A DNA stretch of 64,000 nt, taken from assembly GCF_016641735.1 (NCBI RefSeq), contig NZ_JAEDAO010000001.1, positions 4,092,001-4,156,000 of the forward strand. The letters are read 5' to 3'. This DNA comes from Ramlibacter algicola. Its GTDB lineage: Bacteria; Pseudomonadota; Gammaproteobacteria; Burkholderiales; Burkholderiaceae_C. The notes below the pieces were generated by a model. The model ran no database searches and was not told the DNA's origin. It was given only the letters and a program-made list of their open reading frames with translations. Both the position numbers and the translations under genes were made by a program. Below are positions 43,254 through 51,886 of this stretch, piece by piece. Position 1 is the stretch's first letter. Every line of letters starts with the position of its first letter.

Positions 43254-45079
43254 GCAGGCGCCCCTTGCAGCGCGTGGTGCTCGAAGCGCTTGTCCTGCTC
43301 GTACGGGAACACGTCGTGCACGTGGCCGGCGCGGATGCGCTCCTTGTGGGTCTGCCAGAACGCCGGGTCCAGCAGGTCCGCATGGTGGCGCAGGAAGACT
43401 TCCTTCACCGACGGGTTGCCCAGCAGGAAGGGTGCGAAGGTCTCCGGGAAGATGTCGCGCGGGCCGACCTGGTACCAGACCTCGCCGGACATCTCCTCTT
43501 CTTCGGTGCGCGCCTTGGGCACCGCGCGGAAGTTGCAATCGGTGAGGTACTCGATCTCGTCGTAGTCGTAGAACACGACCTTGCCGTTGCGCGTGACGCC
43601 GAAGTTCTTCCACAGCATGTCGCCCGGGAAGATGTTGGCGGCCACCAGGTCCTTGATGGCGTTGCCGTATTCGACCACCGCGTGCTCCACCTGCTCGCGC
43701 GCCGCGGCGGCGATGGCCGGATCGCCGTGCTCGATGGCGTCGAACGCCTCGGCCAGGTAGATGTTGAGCGGGATCATCCGCCGCTCGATGTACAGGTGCT
43801 TGATCACCACTTCCTCGTGGCCGTCGCCGTCGAGGTCGCCGATCTCCAGCTGGCTGGGCGCCTCGCGCTGCAGCGCGTCGAGCAGCGCGTCGTCGAACCG
43901 GCTGCGCGCGAAGGCGACCACGCTGTACTCCAGCGTGTCGGCCATGCGGCCCACGCGGTCGTGCTGCTTGACCAGCAGGTACTTGGCCTGCACCTGCTCG
44001 CGCGTGGTGTCCTTCTGCGGCGGGAAGTGGTCCTTGATGACCTTGAACACGTACGGGAACGACGGCAGGTCGAACACCAGCATCACCATGCCGGGGATGC
44101 CGGGCGCGACGCGGAAGCGGTCGCTCGAGTGCTTCAGGTGGTACAGGAAGTCGCGGTAGAACAGCGTCTTGCCCTGCTTGGCCAGCCCCAGCGCGGTGTA
44201 GATCTCGCCGCGCGGCTTGCGCGGCATCAGCGAGCGCAGGAACTGCACGTACGCCGCCGGGATCTCCATGTCGACCATGAAGTAGGCGCGCGCGAACGAG
44301 AACAGCATCTGCAGGTCGTCCTCGCCGAACAGGCAGGCGTCGATGACCAGCTTGCCCTGGTCGTCGTGCAGGATCGGCAGCGCGAACGGCACTTCGTTGA
44401 AGCCGTTGATCAACTTGCCGACGACGTAAGCGCCCTTGTTGCGGAAGAACAGGGACGACAGCACCTGGACCTGGAAGTTCGCGCGCAGCTTCACGCCCAC
44501 CAGCCGCGCGCTCATCGCCTCCAGCACCGCCTGCGCGTCGCGCCGCAGGTCGTCGAACTCGCGGCGCAGCTGGAAGTTGGTGACGATCCGCTCGATGTTC
44601 TCCAGCAGCGTGTCGCGCGTCGGGTAGTAGGCGCGGTACGTGGGCGCCGCGGCCGGCTCCTCGTTCTCGATGAACTCGGTGCTCACCGCGGGACGCACGA
44701 AGATGAAGTCGTTGTTGAAGTAGGTGCGGTGCAGGATTTTGGTGGTGACCGAATTGAAGAAGGTCTCCGCCAGTTCCGGCTGGTGGTGGTTGATCAGGAG
44801 GCCGATGTAGTGCAGCTTGGCCTGGTGCCACACCTCCATCGGCTGCTTGCCGGCCTGGAACTCCTGCTCCAGGCGCACCACCGCTTCGCGCACCCGCTTG
44901 TCGTAGAACGCGATGCGCTCACGTTGCGCGCGTTGCTGCGCGTGCCAGTCCGCCTGTTCGAACCGCTGTTTGGCCGCGGCCGATTCCTGCCGGAACAGCC
45001 GGTAGTGCAGGTCGAAGCCGTCCAGCATCGCCTGCGCGATGGCGTAGGCCACCGGCGAGTCCAGGCGCTGCGGGAACAT
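43250..45079 (-). CDS. aceK: Isocitrate dehydrogenase kinase/phosphatase
   Basis: This 609-aa AceK has a regulatory N-terminal half and a C-terminal kinase-like domain: [20 protein letters not shown] (ATP-binding Lys), [13 protein letters not shown], and [20 protein letters not shown] with [18 protein letters not shown] containing the catalytic Asp residues. It reversibly phosphorylates isocitrate dehydrogenase to steer carbon into the glyoxylate shunt. Its place beside acyl-CoA genes rather than aceBA fits growth on C2-yielding substrates. Confidence 0.95.
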   Translation of the reverse strand: MFPQRLDSPVAYAIAQAMLDGFDLHYRLFRQESAAAKQRFEQADWHAQQRAQRERIAFYDKRVREAVVRLEQEFQAGKQPMEVWHQAKLHYIGLLINHHQPELAETFFNSVTTKILHRTYFNNDFIFVRPAVSTEFIENEEPAAAPTYRAYYPTRDTLLENIERIVTNFQLRREFDDLRRDAQAVLEAMSARLVGVKLRANFQVQVLSSLFFRNKGAYVVGKLINGFNEVPFALPILHDDQGKLVIDACLFGEDDLQMLFSFARAYFMVDMEIPAAYVQFLRSLMPRKPRGEIYTALGLAKQGKTLFYRDFLYHLKHSSDRFRVAPGIPGMVMLVFDLPSFPYVFKVIKDHFPPQKDTTREQVQAKYLLVKQHDRVGRMADTLEYSVVAFARSRFDDALLDALQREAPSQLEIGDLDGDGHEEVVIKHLYIERRMIPLNIYLAEAFDAIEHGDPAIAAAAREQVEHAVVEYGNAIKDLVAANIFPGDMLWKNFGVTRNGKVVFYDYDEIEYLTDCNFRAVPKARTEEEEMSGEVWYQVGPRDIFPETFAPFLLGNPSVKEVFLRHHADLLDPAFWQTHKERIRAGHVHDVFPYEQDKRFEHHALQGAPA

Positions 45080-45095
45080 GGCGCTGCGGTCCCGC

Positions 45096-45749
45096 TCAGC
45101 GGCGCTTGGCCAGCGCCTTGTCGATCGCGTCGTGGTAGCGCGGCTCCAGGTCGTCGCCCGACGACACCGACATGCCCAGGTCCTGCAGCAGGCCGTCGTG
45201 CACGCCGAAGGCCCAGCCGTGCACCGTGACCTTCTGGCCCTTGGCCCACGCGTCGGTCATCACGGTGCTCACGCCGATGTTCACCACCTGCTCGATCACG
45301 TTCAGGTCGACCAGCAAGTCGCCGCGCGCCGCTTCGGGCACTTCCTCGAGCTGCGAGCGATGCCGGTCGCGCACGTCCTGGATGTGGCGGATCCAGTTGT
45401 CGGCCAGCCCCACGCGCGTGTTGTTCAGGGCCGCCATCACGCCGCCGCAGCCGTAGTGGCCGACGACCATGATGTGCTCGACCTTGAGCATGTCGACCGC
45501 GAACTGGATCGCCGACAGCGCGTTGAGGTCCGAGTGCACGACGACGTTGGCCACGTTGCGGTGCACGAACACCTCGCCCGGCTCCAGGCCGGTGATCTGG
45601 TTGGCCGGCACGCGGCTGTCGCTGCAGCCGATCCACATGAACTTGGGACGCTGCTGCTGCACCAGGCCGCTGAAGAAGCCGGGCCGGTCGCGTTCCATCT
45701 GCTCGGCCCACGCGCGGTTGTGCTCGAAGAGATCGCGGATGGTGGTCAT
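45096..45749 (-). CDS. can: Beta-class carbonic anhydrase
   Basis: This 217-aa zinc enzyme has C42, D44, H98 and C101 as metal-site residues ([16 protein letters not shown]) in a typical beta-CA. It interconverts CO2 and bicarbonate, supplying carboxylases such as those of leucine breakdown. It lies 16 bases upstream of aceK on the same strand. Confidence 0.93.
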   Translation of the reverse strand: MTTIRDLFEHNRAWAEQMERDRPGFFSGLVQQQRPKFMWIGCSDSRVPANQITGLEPGEVFVHRNVANVVVHSDLNALSAIQFAVDMLKVEHIMVVGHYGCGGVMAALNNTRVGLADNWIRHIQDVRDRHRSQLEEVPEAARGDLLVDLNVIEQVVNIGVSTVMTDAWAKGQKVTVHGWAFGVHDGLLQDLGMSVSSGDDLEPRYHDAIDKALAKRR

Positions 45750-46018
45750 GCTTGCATTCTCCTGCGGACCTCCTCCGGGAAGCGGTCCGGCGAATTACCT
45801 ACGGGATGGGACGGAGCTCGCCCCTGCGGTAGAGCGCGTACTGCACTCGGTCGATCACGCGTCCCGCCTTGATCGAGTCCGGACGCTGATGCAAACCGAC
45901 GACCTCATCGGCGACGGCGATGCCCCAGGCGAACGGGACCCGTTCGCGCCAACCGCCACCGCACCACGCCTGCGCGTCGGCCAGCGCGTGCCGGCGAGCG
46001 TGGGCAGCGCCGCAACGG
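45750..46018. other. Gap between ivd and can with a protein-like but startless minus-strand frame
   Basis: The 269-bp gap holds a minus-strand frame, open from 46050 to a TAG at 45801-45799, that reads like real protein (CGGGWRERVPFAWGIAVADE, then DSIKAGRVIDRVQYALYRRG). No ATG, GTG or TTG start opens it. A GTG overlapping the ivd stop begins a different frame, so one frameshift may have broken a small gene. No promoter or terminator is clear. Confidence 0.35.
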
Positions 46019-47197
46019 TCACATCGTCTCCGCGAACAGCTCCCGCCCGATCAGCATGCGGCGGATTTCGCTCGTGCCCGCGCCGATCTCGTACAGCTTG
46101 GCGTCGCGCCACAGGCGGCCCAGCGGGTATTCGTTGATGTAGCCATTGCCGCCGAACACCTGGATGCCCTCGCCCGCCATCCAGGTCGCCTTCTCGGCGC
46201 AGTACAGGATGACGGACGCGCAGTCCTTGCGCACCTGGCGCACGTGCTCGGTGCCGAGCATGTCCAGGTTCTTGCCCACCGTGTAGCAGTAGGCGCGCGC
46301 CGCCTGCAGGATGGTGTACATGTCGGCGACCTTGCCCTGGATCAGCTGGAACTCGCCAATGCTCTGGCCGAACTGCTTGCGGTCGTGGATGTACGGCACG
46401 ACGTTGTCCATCACCGCCTGCATGATCCCGATGGGTCCGGCGGCGAGCACGGCGCGCTCGTAGTCGAGGCCGGACATCAGCACCTTGGCGCCACCGTTGA
46501 GCGTGCCCAGCACGTTCTCCGCCGGAACTTCGACGTTCTGGAACACCAGTTCGCCCGTGTGCGAGCCGCGCATGCCCAGCTTGTCGAGCTTCTGGGCGAT
46601 CGAGAAGCCCTTCATGCCCTTCTCGACCAGGAACGCGGTGACGCCGCGCGCCCCCAGTTCGGGCTCGGTCTTCGCGTAGACCACCAGCGTGTCGGCGTCC
46701 GGGCCGTTGGTGATCCACATCTTGTTGCCGTTGAGGACGTAGTAACCGCCCTTGTCCTCGGCCTTGAGCTTCATCGAGATGACGTCGCTGCCGGCACCGG
46801 GTTCCGACATCGCCAGCGCGCCGACGTGTTCGCCCGAGATCAGCTTGGGCAGGTACTTCTGCTTCTGCGCGGCATTGCCGTTGCGGCGGATCTGGTTGAC
46901 GCACAGGTTGGAGTGCGCGCCGTAGGACAGGCCGACCGAGGCGGACGCGCGGGAGATCTCCTCCATCGCGATCATGTGGGCCAGGTAGCCCATGGCCGCG
47001 CCGCCGTACTCCTCCTCGACGGTGATGCCCAGCACGCCGACGTCGCCCATCTTGCGCCACAGGTCCATCGGGAACTGGTCGCTGCGGTCGATCTCGGCGG
47101 CGCGCGGCGCGATCTCGGCTTCGGCGAACGAACGCACGGCGTCGCGCAGCGCGTCGATGTCTTCGCCCAGCTGGAAGTTCAGGCCCGGCAGGTCCAT
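46019..47197 (-). CDS. ivd: Isovaleryl-CoA dehydrogenase
   Basis: This 392-aa acyl-CoA dehydrogenase has [20 protein letters not shown] and [16 protein letters not shown]. The catalytic Glu is in [13 protein letters not shown] (the position used by isovaleryl-CoA dehydrogenases), while the C-terminal loop is [19 protein letters not shown] with no Glu at the usual MCAD place. It converts isovaleryl-CoA to 3-methylcrotonyl-CoA in leucine breakdown. It lies 22 bases after the thioesterase gene and behind the LiuR operator; the liuB/D/C/E genes are not in the window. Confidence 0.92.
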   Translation of the reverse strand: MDLPGLNFQLGEDIDALRDAVRSFAEAEIAPRAAEIDRSDQFPMDLWRKMGDVGVLGITVEEEYGGAAMGYLAHMIAMEEISRASASVGLSYGAHSNLCVNQIRRNGNAAQKQKYLPKLISGEHVGALAMSEPGAGSDVISMKLKAEDKGGYYVLNGNKMWITNGPDADTLVVYAKTEPELGARGVTAFLVEKGMKGFSIAQKLDKLGMRGSHTGELVFQNVEVPAENVLGTLNGGAKVLMSGLDYERAVLAAGPIGIMQAVMDNVVPYIHDRKQFGQSIGEFQLIQGKVADMYTILQAARAYCYTVGKNLDMLGTEHVRQVRKDCASVILYCAEKATWMAGEGIQVFGGNGYINEYPLGRLWRDAKLYEIGAGTSEIRRMLIGRELFAETM

Positions 47198-47219
47198 GGC
47201 TGTCTCCTGTGTCTCGTGT

Positions 47220-47681
47220 TCAGTGCTTGACGTCGTCGCGGCCGGCGATGGCCATCAGCGTCGACGTCATGGTGGCGACCAGCTTCTCGCGGCCGTCGTC
47301 GAGGGCATAGGCGTGCGCCTCGGAAAAGGTGATGGTGCGCCCCGGTTTCACCACGCGACCGACGACGCGGAAGCGCTGGCCCTTCGCGGGAGCGACGAAG
47401 CTCACCTTGTATTCGATGCTCAGCACGCCGACGTCGGCGGCCATCAGGCTGGAGGCGGAGTAGCCGCAGGCGGAATCCAGCGCCGCGCCGATGACGCCGC
47501 CGTGCAGGAAGCCGTGCTGCTGCGTGAGGTGCGCGGCCCAGGGCAGGTCGATGACGACGTGGCCCGGCTCCACTTCCGCCAGGGTGCAGCCCAGCGTGGC
47601 CATCGCGGTCTGCCGCGCGAAACTGGCCCGCACGCGCTCGGCGAACCGCGGGTCGGCAGGCTGGAACTCGGTCGGCGGCAT
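47220..47681 (-). CDS. PaaI-type hotdog thioesterase
   Basis: This 153-aa hotdog-fold protein has [20 protein letters not shown] (the acyl-binding helix with Gly-Gly and Asp) and [19 protein letters not shown]. It probably hydrolyses acyl-CoA thioesters, freeing CoA during leucine or aromatic degradation. It is the first gene after the operator at 47694, directly upstream of ivd. Confidence 0.85.
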   Translation of the reverse strand: MPPTEFQPADPRFAERVRASFARQTAMATLGCTLAEVEPGHVVIDLPWAAHLTQQHGFLHGGVIGAALDSACGYSASSLMAADVGVLSIEYKVSFVAPAKGQRFRVVGRVVKPGRTITFSEAHAYALDDGREKLVATMTSTLMAIAGRDDVKH

Positions 47682-47693
47682 GGCTGGGCTCGA

Positions 47694-47715
47694 TTGACGT
47701 TTACGTTAACGTCAA
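47694..47715. promoter_or_regulatory. LiuR-type operator upstream of thioesterase-ivd
   Basis: TTGACGTTTACGTTAACGTC and AA form an imperfect 22-bp palindrome. It lies directly after the liuR stop codon and 12 bases before the thioesterase start. On the minus strand CATAAT (47721-47716) next to it could be a -10 box. The closely related perfect palindrome at 48196 supports a shared regulator. Confidence 0.75.
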
Positions 47716-48138
47716 TTATGCCTGCCGTGCCCGCCGCCCGCCTTCCTTGTCCTTCTCCGACTTGCCCAGCAGCGCGCGCGCTTCGCGCTCGTGCACCTTG
47801 ACCTCGTCGAGGTTGGCCTGCAGGTCGGCCATCTGCTCTTCGAGCTGCTTGCGGTGCTGCGCCAGCACGGCCAGGAACTTCTTCAGCTGCGGCCCGGTGT
47901 CGCGCGGGCTGTCGTACATGTCGATGATGTCCCTGGCCTCCGACAGCGACAGGCCCAGGCGCTTGGCGCGCAGCGTGAGCTTGAGCCGGGTGCGGTCGCG
48001 CGGGCTGTAGACGCGATTGCGGCCGCCGGGGCCGCTGCGCTCGGGCTGCAGCAGCCCCATGTCCTCGTAGAACCGGATCGCCCGGGTGGTGAGGTCGAAT
48101 TCGCGCGCGAGGTCGCTGATGGTGTAGGTGGTGGCCAT
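47716..48138 (-). CDS. liuR: MerR-family regulator of leucine/isovalerate degradation
   Basis: This 140-aa protein has a MerR winged helix (YTISDLAREFDLTTRAIRFY, then EDMGLLQPER) and a coiled dimerisation helix (KKFLAVLAQHRKQLEEQMAD). It is short with no metal-binding Cys, like LiuR. Its target sites are visible on both sides. It would sense a branched-chain acyl-CoA or related signal and control the thioesterase-ivd genes and the MBL hydrolase. Confidence 0.87.
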   Translation of the reverse strand: MATTYTISDLAREFDLTTRAIRFYEDMGLLQPERSGPGGRNRVYSPRDRTRLKLTLRAKRLGLSLSEARDIIDMYDSPRDTGPQLKKFLAVLAQHRKQLEEQMADLQANLDEVKVHEREARALLGKSEKDKEGGRRARQA

Positions 48139-48195
48139 GAGGACGCGGGGGAGACAGGCCCTGCGGCGGACCTGCCTAGAATGACCCGATTAGAG

Positions 48196-48217
48196 TTGAC
48201 GTTGACGTCAACGTCAA
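48196..48217. promoter_or_regulatory. Perfect 22-bp LiuR-type palindrome between liuR and the MBL gene
   Basis: TTGACGTTGAC followed by GTCAACGTCAA is a perfect 22-bp palindrome. It matches the operator at 47694 at its outer TTGACGT and CGTCAA halves. It lies 57 bases before liuR (minus) and 18 bases before the MBL gene (plus), so it can act on both. Confidence 0.8.
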
Positions 48218-48235
48218 TTGCGCGAGAACCCCCGC

Positions 48236-49303
48236 ATGAATCCGCAAGAAGCCGAACTGCAGTACCCCCTCGGCGACACGCTCCCGGCCGCCGGCACCGC
48301 CCTCGAGATCGCTCCCGGCGTGCGCTGGGTGCGCATGGCGCTGCCCTTCGCCCTCGACCACATCAACCTCTGGCTGCTGCGCGACCGCCTCGACGGCCGC
48401 GAGGGCTGGACGGTGGTCGATTGCTGCATCACCCGCGACGAAGCCAAGGCGCAGTGGGAGCAGGTGTTCGCCTCGGCGCTCGACGGCCTGCCCATCCTGC
48501 GCGTGCTCGTCACCCACATGCACCCGGACCACATCGGCCTGGCGCACTGGCTGTGCGAGCGCTGGAGCACGCCCGAGCATCCGTGCCGGCTGTGGATCAG
48601 CGCGACCGACTACAACGCCGCGCGCATGGCGTCGCAGAGCACGACCGGCTTCGGCGGCGAGGCGGCGGCGGCGTTCTTCCGCTCGCACGGGCTGGTCGAC
48701 GAAGCATCGCTGGAGAAGATCCGCGGCCGCGCGAGCTACTACCCGAGCATGGTGCCGGCGGTGCCGCGCACGTTCCGGCGCCTGATGGACGGGATGCAGG
48801 TGCGCATCGGCGAGCACGACTGGACCTGCATCAGCGGCCACGGGCATGCGCCCGAGCACATCTCGCTGTGGTGCCCGGCCCTGGGCGTCGCGATCAGCGG
48901 CGACATGGTGCTGCCGCGCATCTCGACCAACATCAGCGTCTACGACATCGAGCCGGAGTCGGACCCGCTCGCGCTGTTCCTGGCGTCGATCGACAAGTTC
49001 CGCCCGCTGCCGGCCGACACGCTGGTGCTGCCCTCGCACGGCAAGCCGTTCCGCGGCGTGCACCGGCGCATCGAGCAGCTGCACGAGCACCACCGCGACC
49101 GGCTGGCCGACGTGCTGGAAGCGTGCAAGCAACGCCCCTCCACCGCGGCCGAGATGCTGCCGGTGCTGTTCAAGCGCACGCTGGACCTGCACCAGACCAC
49201 CTTCGCCATGGGCGAGGCGGTGGCGCACCTGCATGCGCTGTGGTTCCGGGGGAAGTTGCGGCGCGCGCAAGGCGCCGACGGGGTGTATCGGTTCAGCGCC
49301 TGA
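48236..49303 (+). CDS. Metallo-beta-lactamase-fold hydrolase of the LiuR regulon
   Basis: This 355-aa protein has an MBL domain with the metal motif LVTHMHPDHIGLAHWLCERW (H-x-H-x-D-H), ISGHGHAPEH, AISGDMVLPR and LPSHGKPFRG. Such a fold with a C-terminal helical extension (HHRDRLADVLEACK) is found in glyoxalase II-like and acyl-CoA or thioester hydrolases. It starts just after the LiuR palindrome. A TTG 6 codons earlier is possible, but the ATG at 48236 is preferred. Confidence 0.85.
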   Translation: MNPQEAELQYPLGDTLPAAGTALEIAPGVRWVRMALPFALDHINLWLLRDRLDGREGWTVVDCCITRDEAKAQWEQVFASALDGLPILRVLVTHMHPDHIGLAHWLCERWSTPEHPCRLWISATDYNAARMASQSTTGFGGEAAAAFFRSHGLVDEASLEKIRGRASYYPSMVPAVPRTFRRLMDGMQVRIGEHDWTCISGHGHAPEHISLWCPALGVAISGDMVLPRISTNISVYDIEPESDPLALFLASIDKFRPLPADTLVLPSHGKPFRGVHRRIEQLHEHHRDRLADVLEACKQRPSTAAEMLPVLFKRTLDLHQTTFAMGEAVAHLHALWFRGKLRRAQGADGVYRFSA

Positions 49304-49309
49304 ACGTTT

Positions 49310-49386
49310 GTCATCCCGGTGAAAGTCGGGATCCATGCGGGGCGCTGCCCCTTGGTGTGGATTGCGGGTCAACCCCGCAATGACAA
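49310..49386. repeat. REP-like palindromic repeat, subfamily B, inverted
   Basis: TCATCCCGGTGAAAGTCGGG, then GGGGCGCTGCCCC and ATTGCGGGTCAACCCCGCAA. This is the reverse complement of the element at 22820-22896 with a few changes. It lies between the convergent MBL and peptidase genes. Confidence 0.8.
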
Positions 49387-49400
49387 ACCGCGAGTCGTGA

Positions 49401-50282
49401 TCACCAGGGCGGCAGCGCCTCGTCGCGCAACTGCCCACGCAGCTGCGCATAGTCCGGCACCACAGTCGCGACCGTGTCCCAGAAGCGCGGGCTGTGGTCC
49501 ATCACGCGCAGGTGTGACAGTTCGTGGGCGACGACGTAGTCGATCACGGACAGGCGGAAGTGGACCAGGCGCCAGTTCAGGCGAATCGTGCCGTCCGAAT
49601 GCGCGGTGCCCCAGCGCGTGCCCGCGTTGCTCAGGACCAGCTTGCGCCACTGCACGCCGAGCGGCCCGGCGTAGTGATCGAGGCGCTCGGTGAACAGGCG
49701 CTTGGCCTGCCGCATCAGCCACGCCTGCACGGCATCGCGGATCTGGTCGGCGGTCGCGTGCTGCGGCAGCGGCACGTGCAAGGTCAGGCGCGGCACGCCC
49801 GGCAAGGCGTCAGCATCGGTGTTCAGCACGGCGCTGCCATTGCGCGAGTCGAGCACCACGATGACCGTCTCGCCCAGGAACGGGAAGCTGGCGCCGTCCT
49901 TCCACTCGATGCGGGCCGATTCGATCTTCTCCTGCCGCTGGCGCGCGCCATCGAGCTTGGACAGGATCCAGGCGCCCTTGGACTGCACGGCGGCATCGAC
50001 TTCGCCCAGCGGCACCCAGCGCGGCGCGCTGACCGTCAGGCCCTCCTGGCCGACGACGAAGCCGATGCTCTTGCGCCGCGCCCGCTTGAACTCGTAGGCG
50101 ACGAACGTGGTGCCCAGCAGCGCGCTGCGGTTGGCGCGCGGGTGGTGGAAGGTGGCGGGGGCGAGAACCGCATCGAGCGGTTCGGCGGGCGGTGCAGCGA
50201 CCGGCGCAGGGGCCGGTGGCGGGGGTGCCGGCGGGGCCGGCGCATCGAACAGGTCCAGCGTCAGCTGAATCAGCTTGAACAT
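49401..50282 (-). CDS. YgjP/DUF45-type zinc metallopeptidase
   Basis: This 293-aa protein has a Pro-rich N-terminus (residues 14-36), a middle beta domain and a C-terminal WLM/YgjP-type domain with the zinc motif VVAHELSHLRVMDHSPRFWD (HExxH plus a third His). It may be a protease or a DNA-protein crosslink-related peptidase. The start at 50282 gives MFKLIQLTLDLFD and no clear ribosome site. Upstream is the 272-bp inverted-repeat element. Confidence 0.82.
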   Translation of the reverse strand: MFKLIQLTLDLFDAPAPPAPPPPAPAPVAAPPAEPLDAVLAPATFHHPRANRSALLGTTFVAYEFKRARRKSIGFVVGQEGLTVSAPRWVPLGEVDAAVQSKGAWILSKLDGARQRQEKIESARIEWKDGASFPFLGETVIVVLDSRNGSAVLNTDADALPGVPRLTLHVPLPQHATADQIRDAVQAWLMRQAKRLFTERLDHYAGPLGVQWRKLVLSNAGTRWGTAHSDGTIRLNWRLVHFRLSVIDYVVAHELSHLRVMDHSPRFWDTVATVVPDYAQLRGQLRDEALPPW

Positions 50283-50293
50283 CGAGGCCGAGT

Positions 50294-50565
50294 TTAGGGC
50301 CTGCGCGCCCCATTTTTGTCGATGCGAACGCGCTGAAAACCGCGCCAATCAAGGCGTGGGACGACGCCAAGGCTTGACGCCTTGGCTAGGAGCACAACGC
50401 GGAGTGGCGCGGTTTTCAGCACGTTCCCTTCGGGTTGCGGCCAAAAAGGCCCATTGCGTCGTTACGCCGCCTTGCCGCACGTGAGTGCGGCTGCAACGGC
50501 GTGCCTAGCACTGGGCCTTTTTGACTCGCAACGCATCCGACAAAAATGAGGCGCGCAGGCCCTAA
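50294..50565. repeat. 272-bp element with 33-bp terminal inverted repeats and two internal stem-loops (MITE-like)
   Basis: Left end 50294-50325 starts TTAGGGCCTGCGCGCCCCAT; right end 50532-50565 is its reverse complement with one mismatch and one indel. Inside are two long stems: 50332-50347 with 50405-50420 (GCTGAAAACCGCGCCA and its complement), and 50436-50453 with 50512-50530 (around CCAAAAAGGCCCA). Each encloses a small hairpin (GCCAAGGC/GCCTTGGC; CCGCAC/GTGCGG). It codes for no protein. The right end lies in the plsC stop codon. No target-site duplication is clear. Confidence 0.85.
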
Positions 50566-51296
50566 CGATAAGCCTCGGGATCGAGGCGCCGCATCTCGGC
50601 TTCGATGAAAGTTTCCACCTCGCGCATCAATTCTTCCGCATCGCGGCCGACGCTGGGGATCGGTTTGCCGATCACGACGTCGACGACGCCGGGCCGTTTG
50701 ACGAACGCCTTGCGCGGCCAGACCTTGGCCGAACTGACGGCGATGGGGATCACCGGCGCGCCCGTCGCGACCGCGAGCCGCGTGCCGCCGGACTTGTAGT
50801 TGCCCTTCTGGCCGCGCGGGATGCGCGTGCCTTCGGGGAACATGATCACCCAGATGCCCTGCGCGAGCAGCCGCTTGCCCTGCTCCACGACCTTGTTGAA
50901 GGCCTGCGCGCGCTGGCGGCGGTCGATGTGGATCATGTCCATGCGGCCCATCGCCCAGCCGAAGAACGGGATGTAGATCAGCTCGCGCTTGAACACGTAC
51001 GCCAGCGGGTGCGGCATCAGCGTGGGCATGAGGAAGGTCTCCAGCGTCGACTGGTGCTTGACCAGCAGGATCGCCGGGCTGGTCTTGCCCTCCGGCAGGT
51101 TTTCCATGCCGTGCACGCGCACCTCGACGCCGCACAGCAGCTTGAGCGCGTCGATCTGCCAGCCCAGCCAGCGGGCGGCCTTCCAGTACATCTGCTCGCC
51201 GTTGGACCACAGCGAGGACGTCACCATCCAGATGCCCCAGGGCACCACCGTCACGAGCATCCACAGCCCGTGCAGGATCGAGCGCAGCATGGCCAT
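50562..51296 (-). CDS. plsC: 1-acyl-sn-glycerol-3-phosphate acyltransferase
   Basis: This 244-aa protein has an N-terminal membrane segment (HGLWMLVTVVPWGIWMV), the acyltransferase motif KHQSTLET (H-x4-E, a variant of the usual H-x4-D) and FPEGTRIPRG, then GAPVIPIAVSSA. It makes phosphatidic acid in phospholipid synthesis. It is the last gene of the lnt-glyQ-glyS-gmhB-plsC run, 4 bases after gmhB. Its stop codon lies within the repeat element. Confidence 0.92.
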   Translation of the reverse strand: MAMLRSILHGLWMLVTVVPWGIWMVTSSLWSNGEQMYWKAARWLGWQIDALKLLCGVEVRVHGMENLPEGKTSPAILLVKHQSTLETFLMPTLMPHPLAYVFKRELIYIPFFGWAMGRMDMIHIDRRQRAQAFNKVVEQGKRLLAQGIWVIMFPEGTRIPRGQKGNYKSGGTRLAVATGAPVIPIAVSSAKVWPRKAFVKRPGVVDVVIGKPIPSVGRDAEELMREVETFIEAEMRRLDPEAYR

Positions 51297-51300
51297 CGGG

Positions 51301-51879
51301 TCAGGCCTGCTGCTGATGCTGCGGCCGCGGCGCGGCGCGGCCGACGACGGCGTCCGCGAAGGCGGCGAGGTCCTCGTGCACCTGGGTGCCGGGCGGGAAG
51401 TCGTCGGGCAGCGGCTGCCCGCGCAGCGCGGCGCCCTTGCCGGTGAGCACCAGGTGCGGCTCGCAGCCGGCGGCGGCGCCGGCCCGCAGGTCCCGCACGC
51501 TGTCGCCCACGACCGGCACGCCCTTGAGCTCGATGCCGAAGCGCTCGCCGATCTGCTCGAACAGGCCCGGCAGCGGCTTGCGGCAGTTGCACTTGTCGTC
51601 GTCGGTGTGGGGGCAATAGAACACCGCGTCGATGCGGCCGCCGTGCGCGGACAGCAGCTTGTGCATCTTGGCGTGCATGGCGTTGAGCGAGGCGACGTCG
51701 AACAGGCCGCGGCCCAGGCCCGACTGGTTGGACGCGATCACCACGTGGTAGCCGGCGTGGTTCAGGCGCGCGATGGCTTCCAGCGCACCCGGCAGCGGCT
51801 GCCACTCCTGCGGGGACTTGATGTAGTCGTCGCTGTCGGCATTGATCGTGCCGTCGCGGTCGAGGATGACGAGCTTCAT
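51301..51879 (-). CDS. gmhB: D-glycero-beta-D-manno-heptose-1,7-bisphosphate 7-phosphatase
   Basis: This 192-aa HAD phosphatase has ILDRDGTINADS (nucleophile Asp), IASNQSGLGRG, the zinc loop CPHTDDDKCNCRKP and VVGDSVRDLRAG. It makes the ADP-heptose precursor for LPS. It lies 7 bases after glyS. Confidence 0.93.
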   Translation of the reverse strand: MKLVILDRDGTINADSDDYIKSPQEWQPLPGALEAIARLNHAGYHVVIASNQSGLGRGLFDVASLNAMHAKMHKLLSAHGGRIDAVFYCPHTDDDKCNCRKPLPGLFEQIGERFGIELKGVPVVGDSVRDLRAGAAAGCEPHLVLTGKGAALRGQPLPDDFPPGTQVHEDLAAFADAVVGRAAPRPQHQQQA

Positions 51880-51886
51880 CGCGCGC

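Noticed and set aside
50275..50484. A small gene inside the 272-bp inverted-repeat element
   Set aside because: The frame has no protein-like pattern and the bases are explained by the nested stems.
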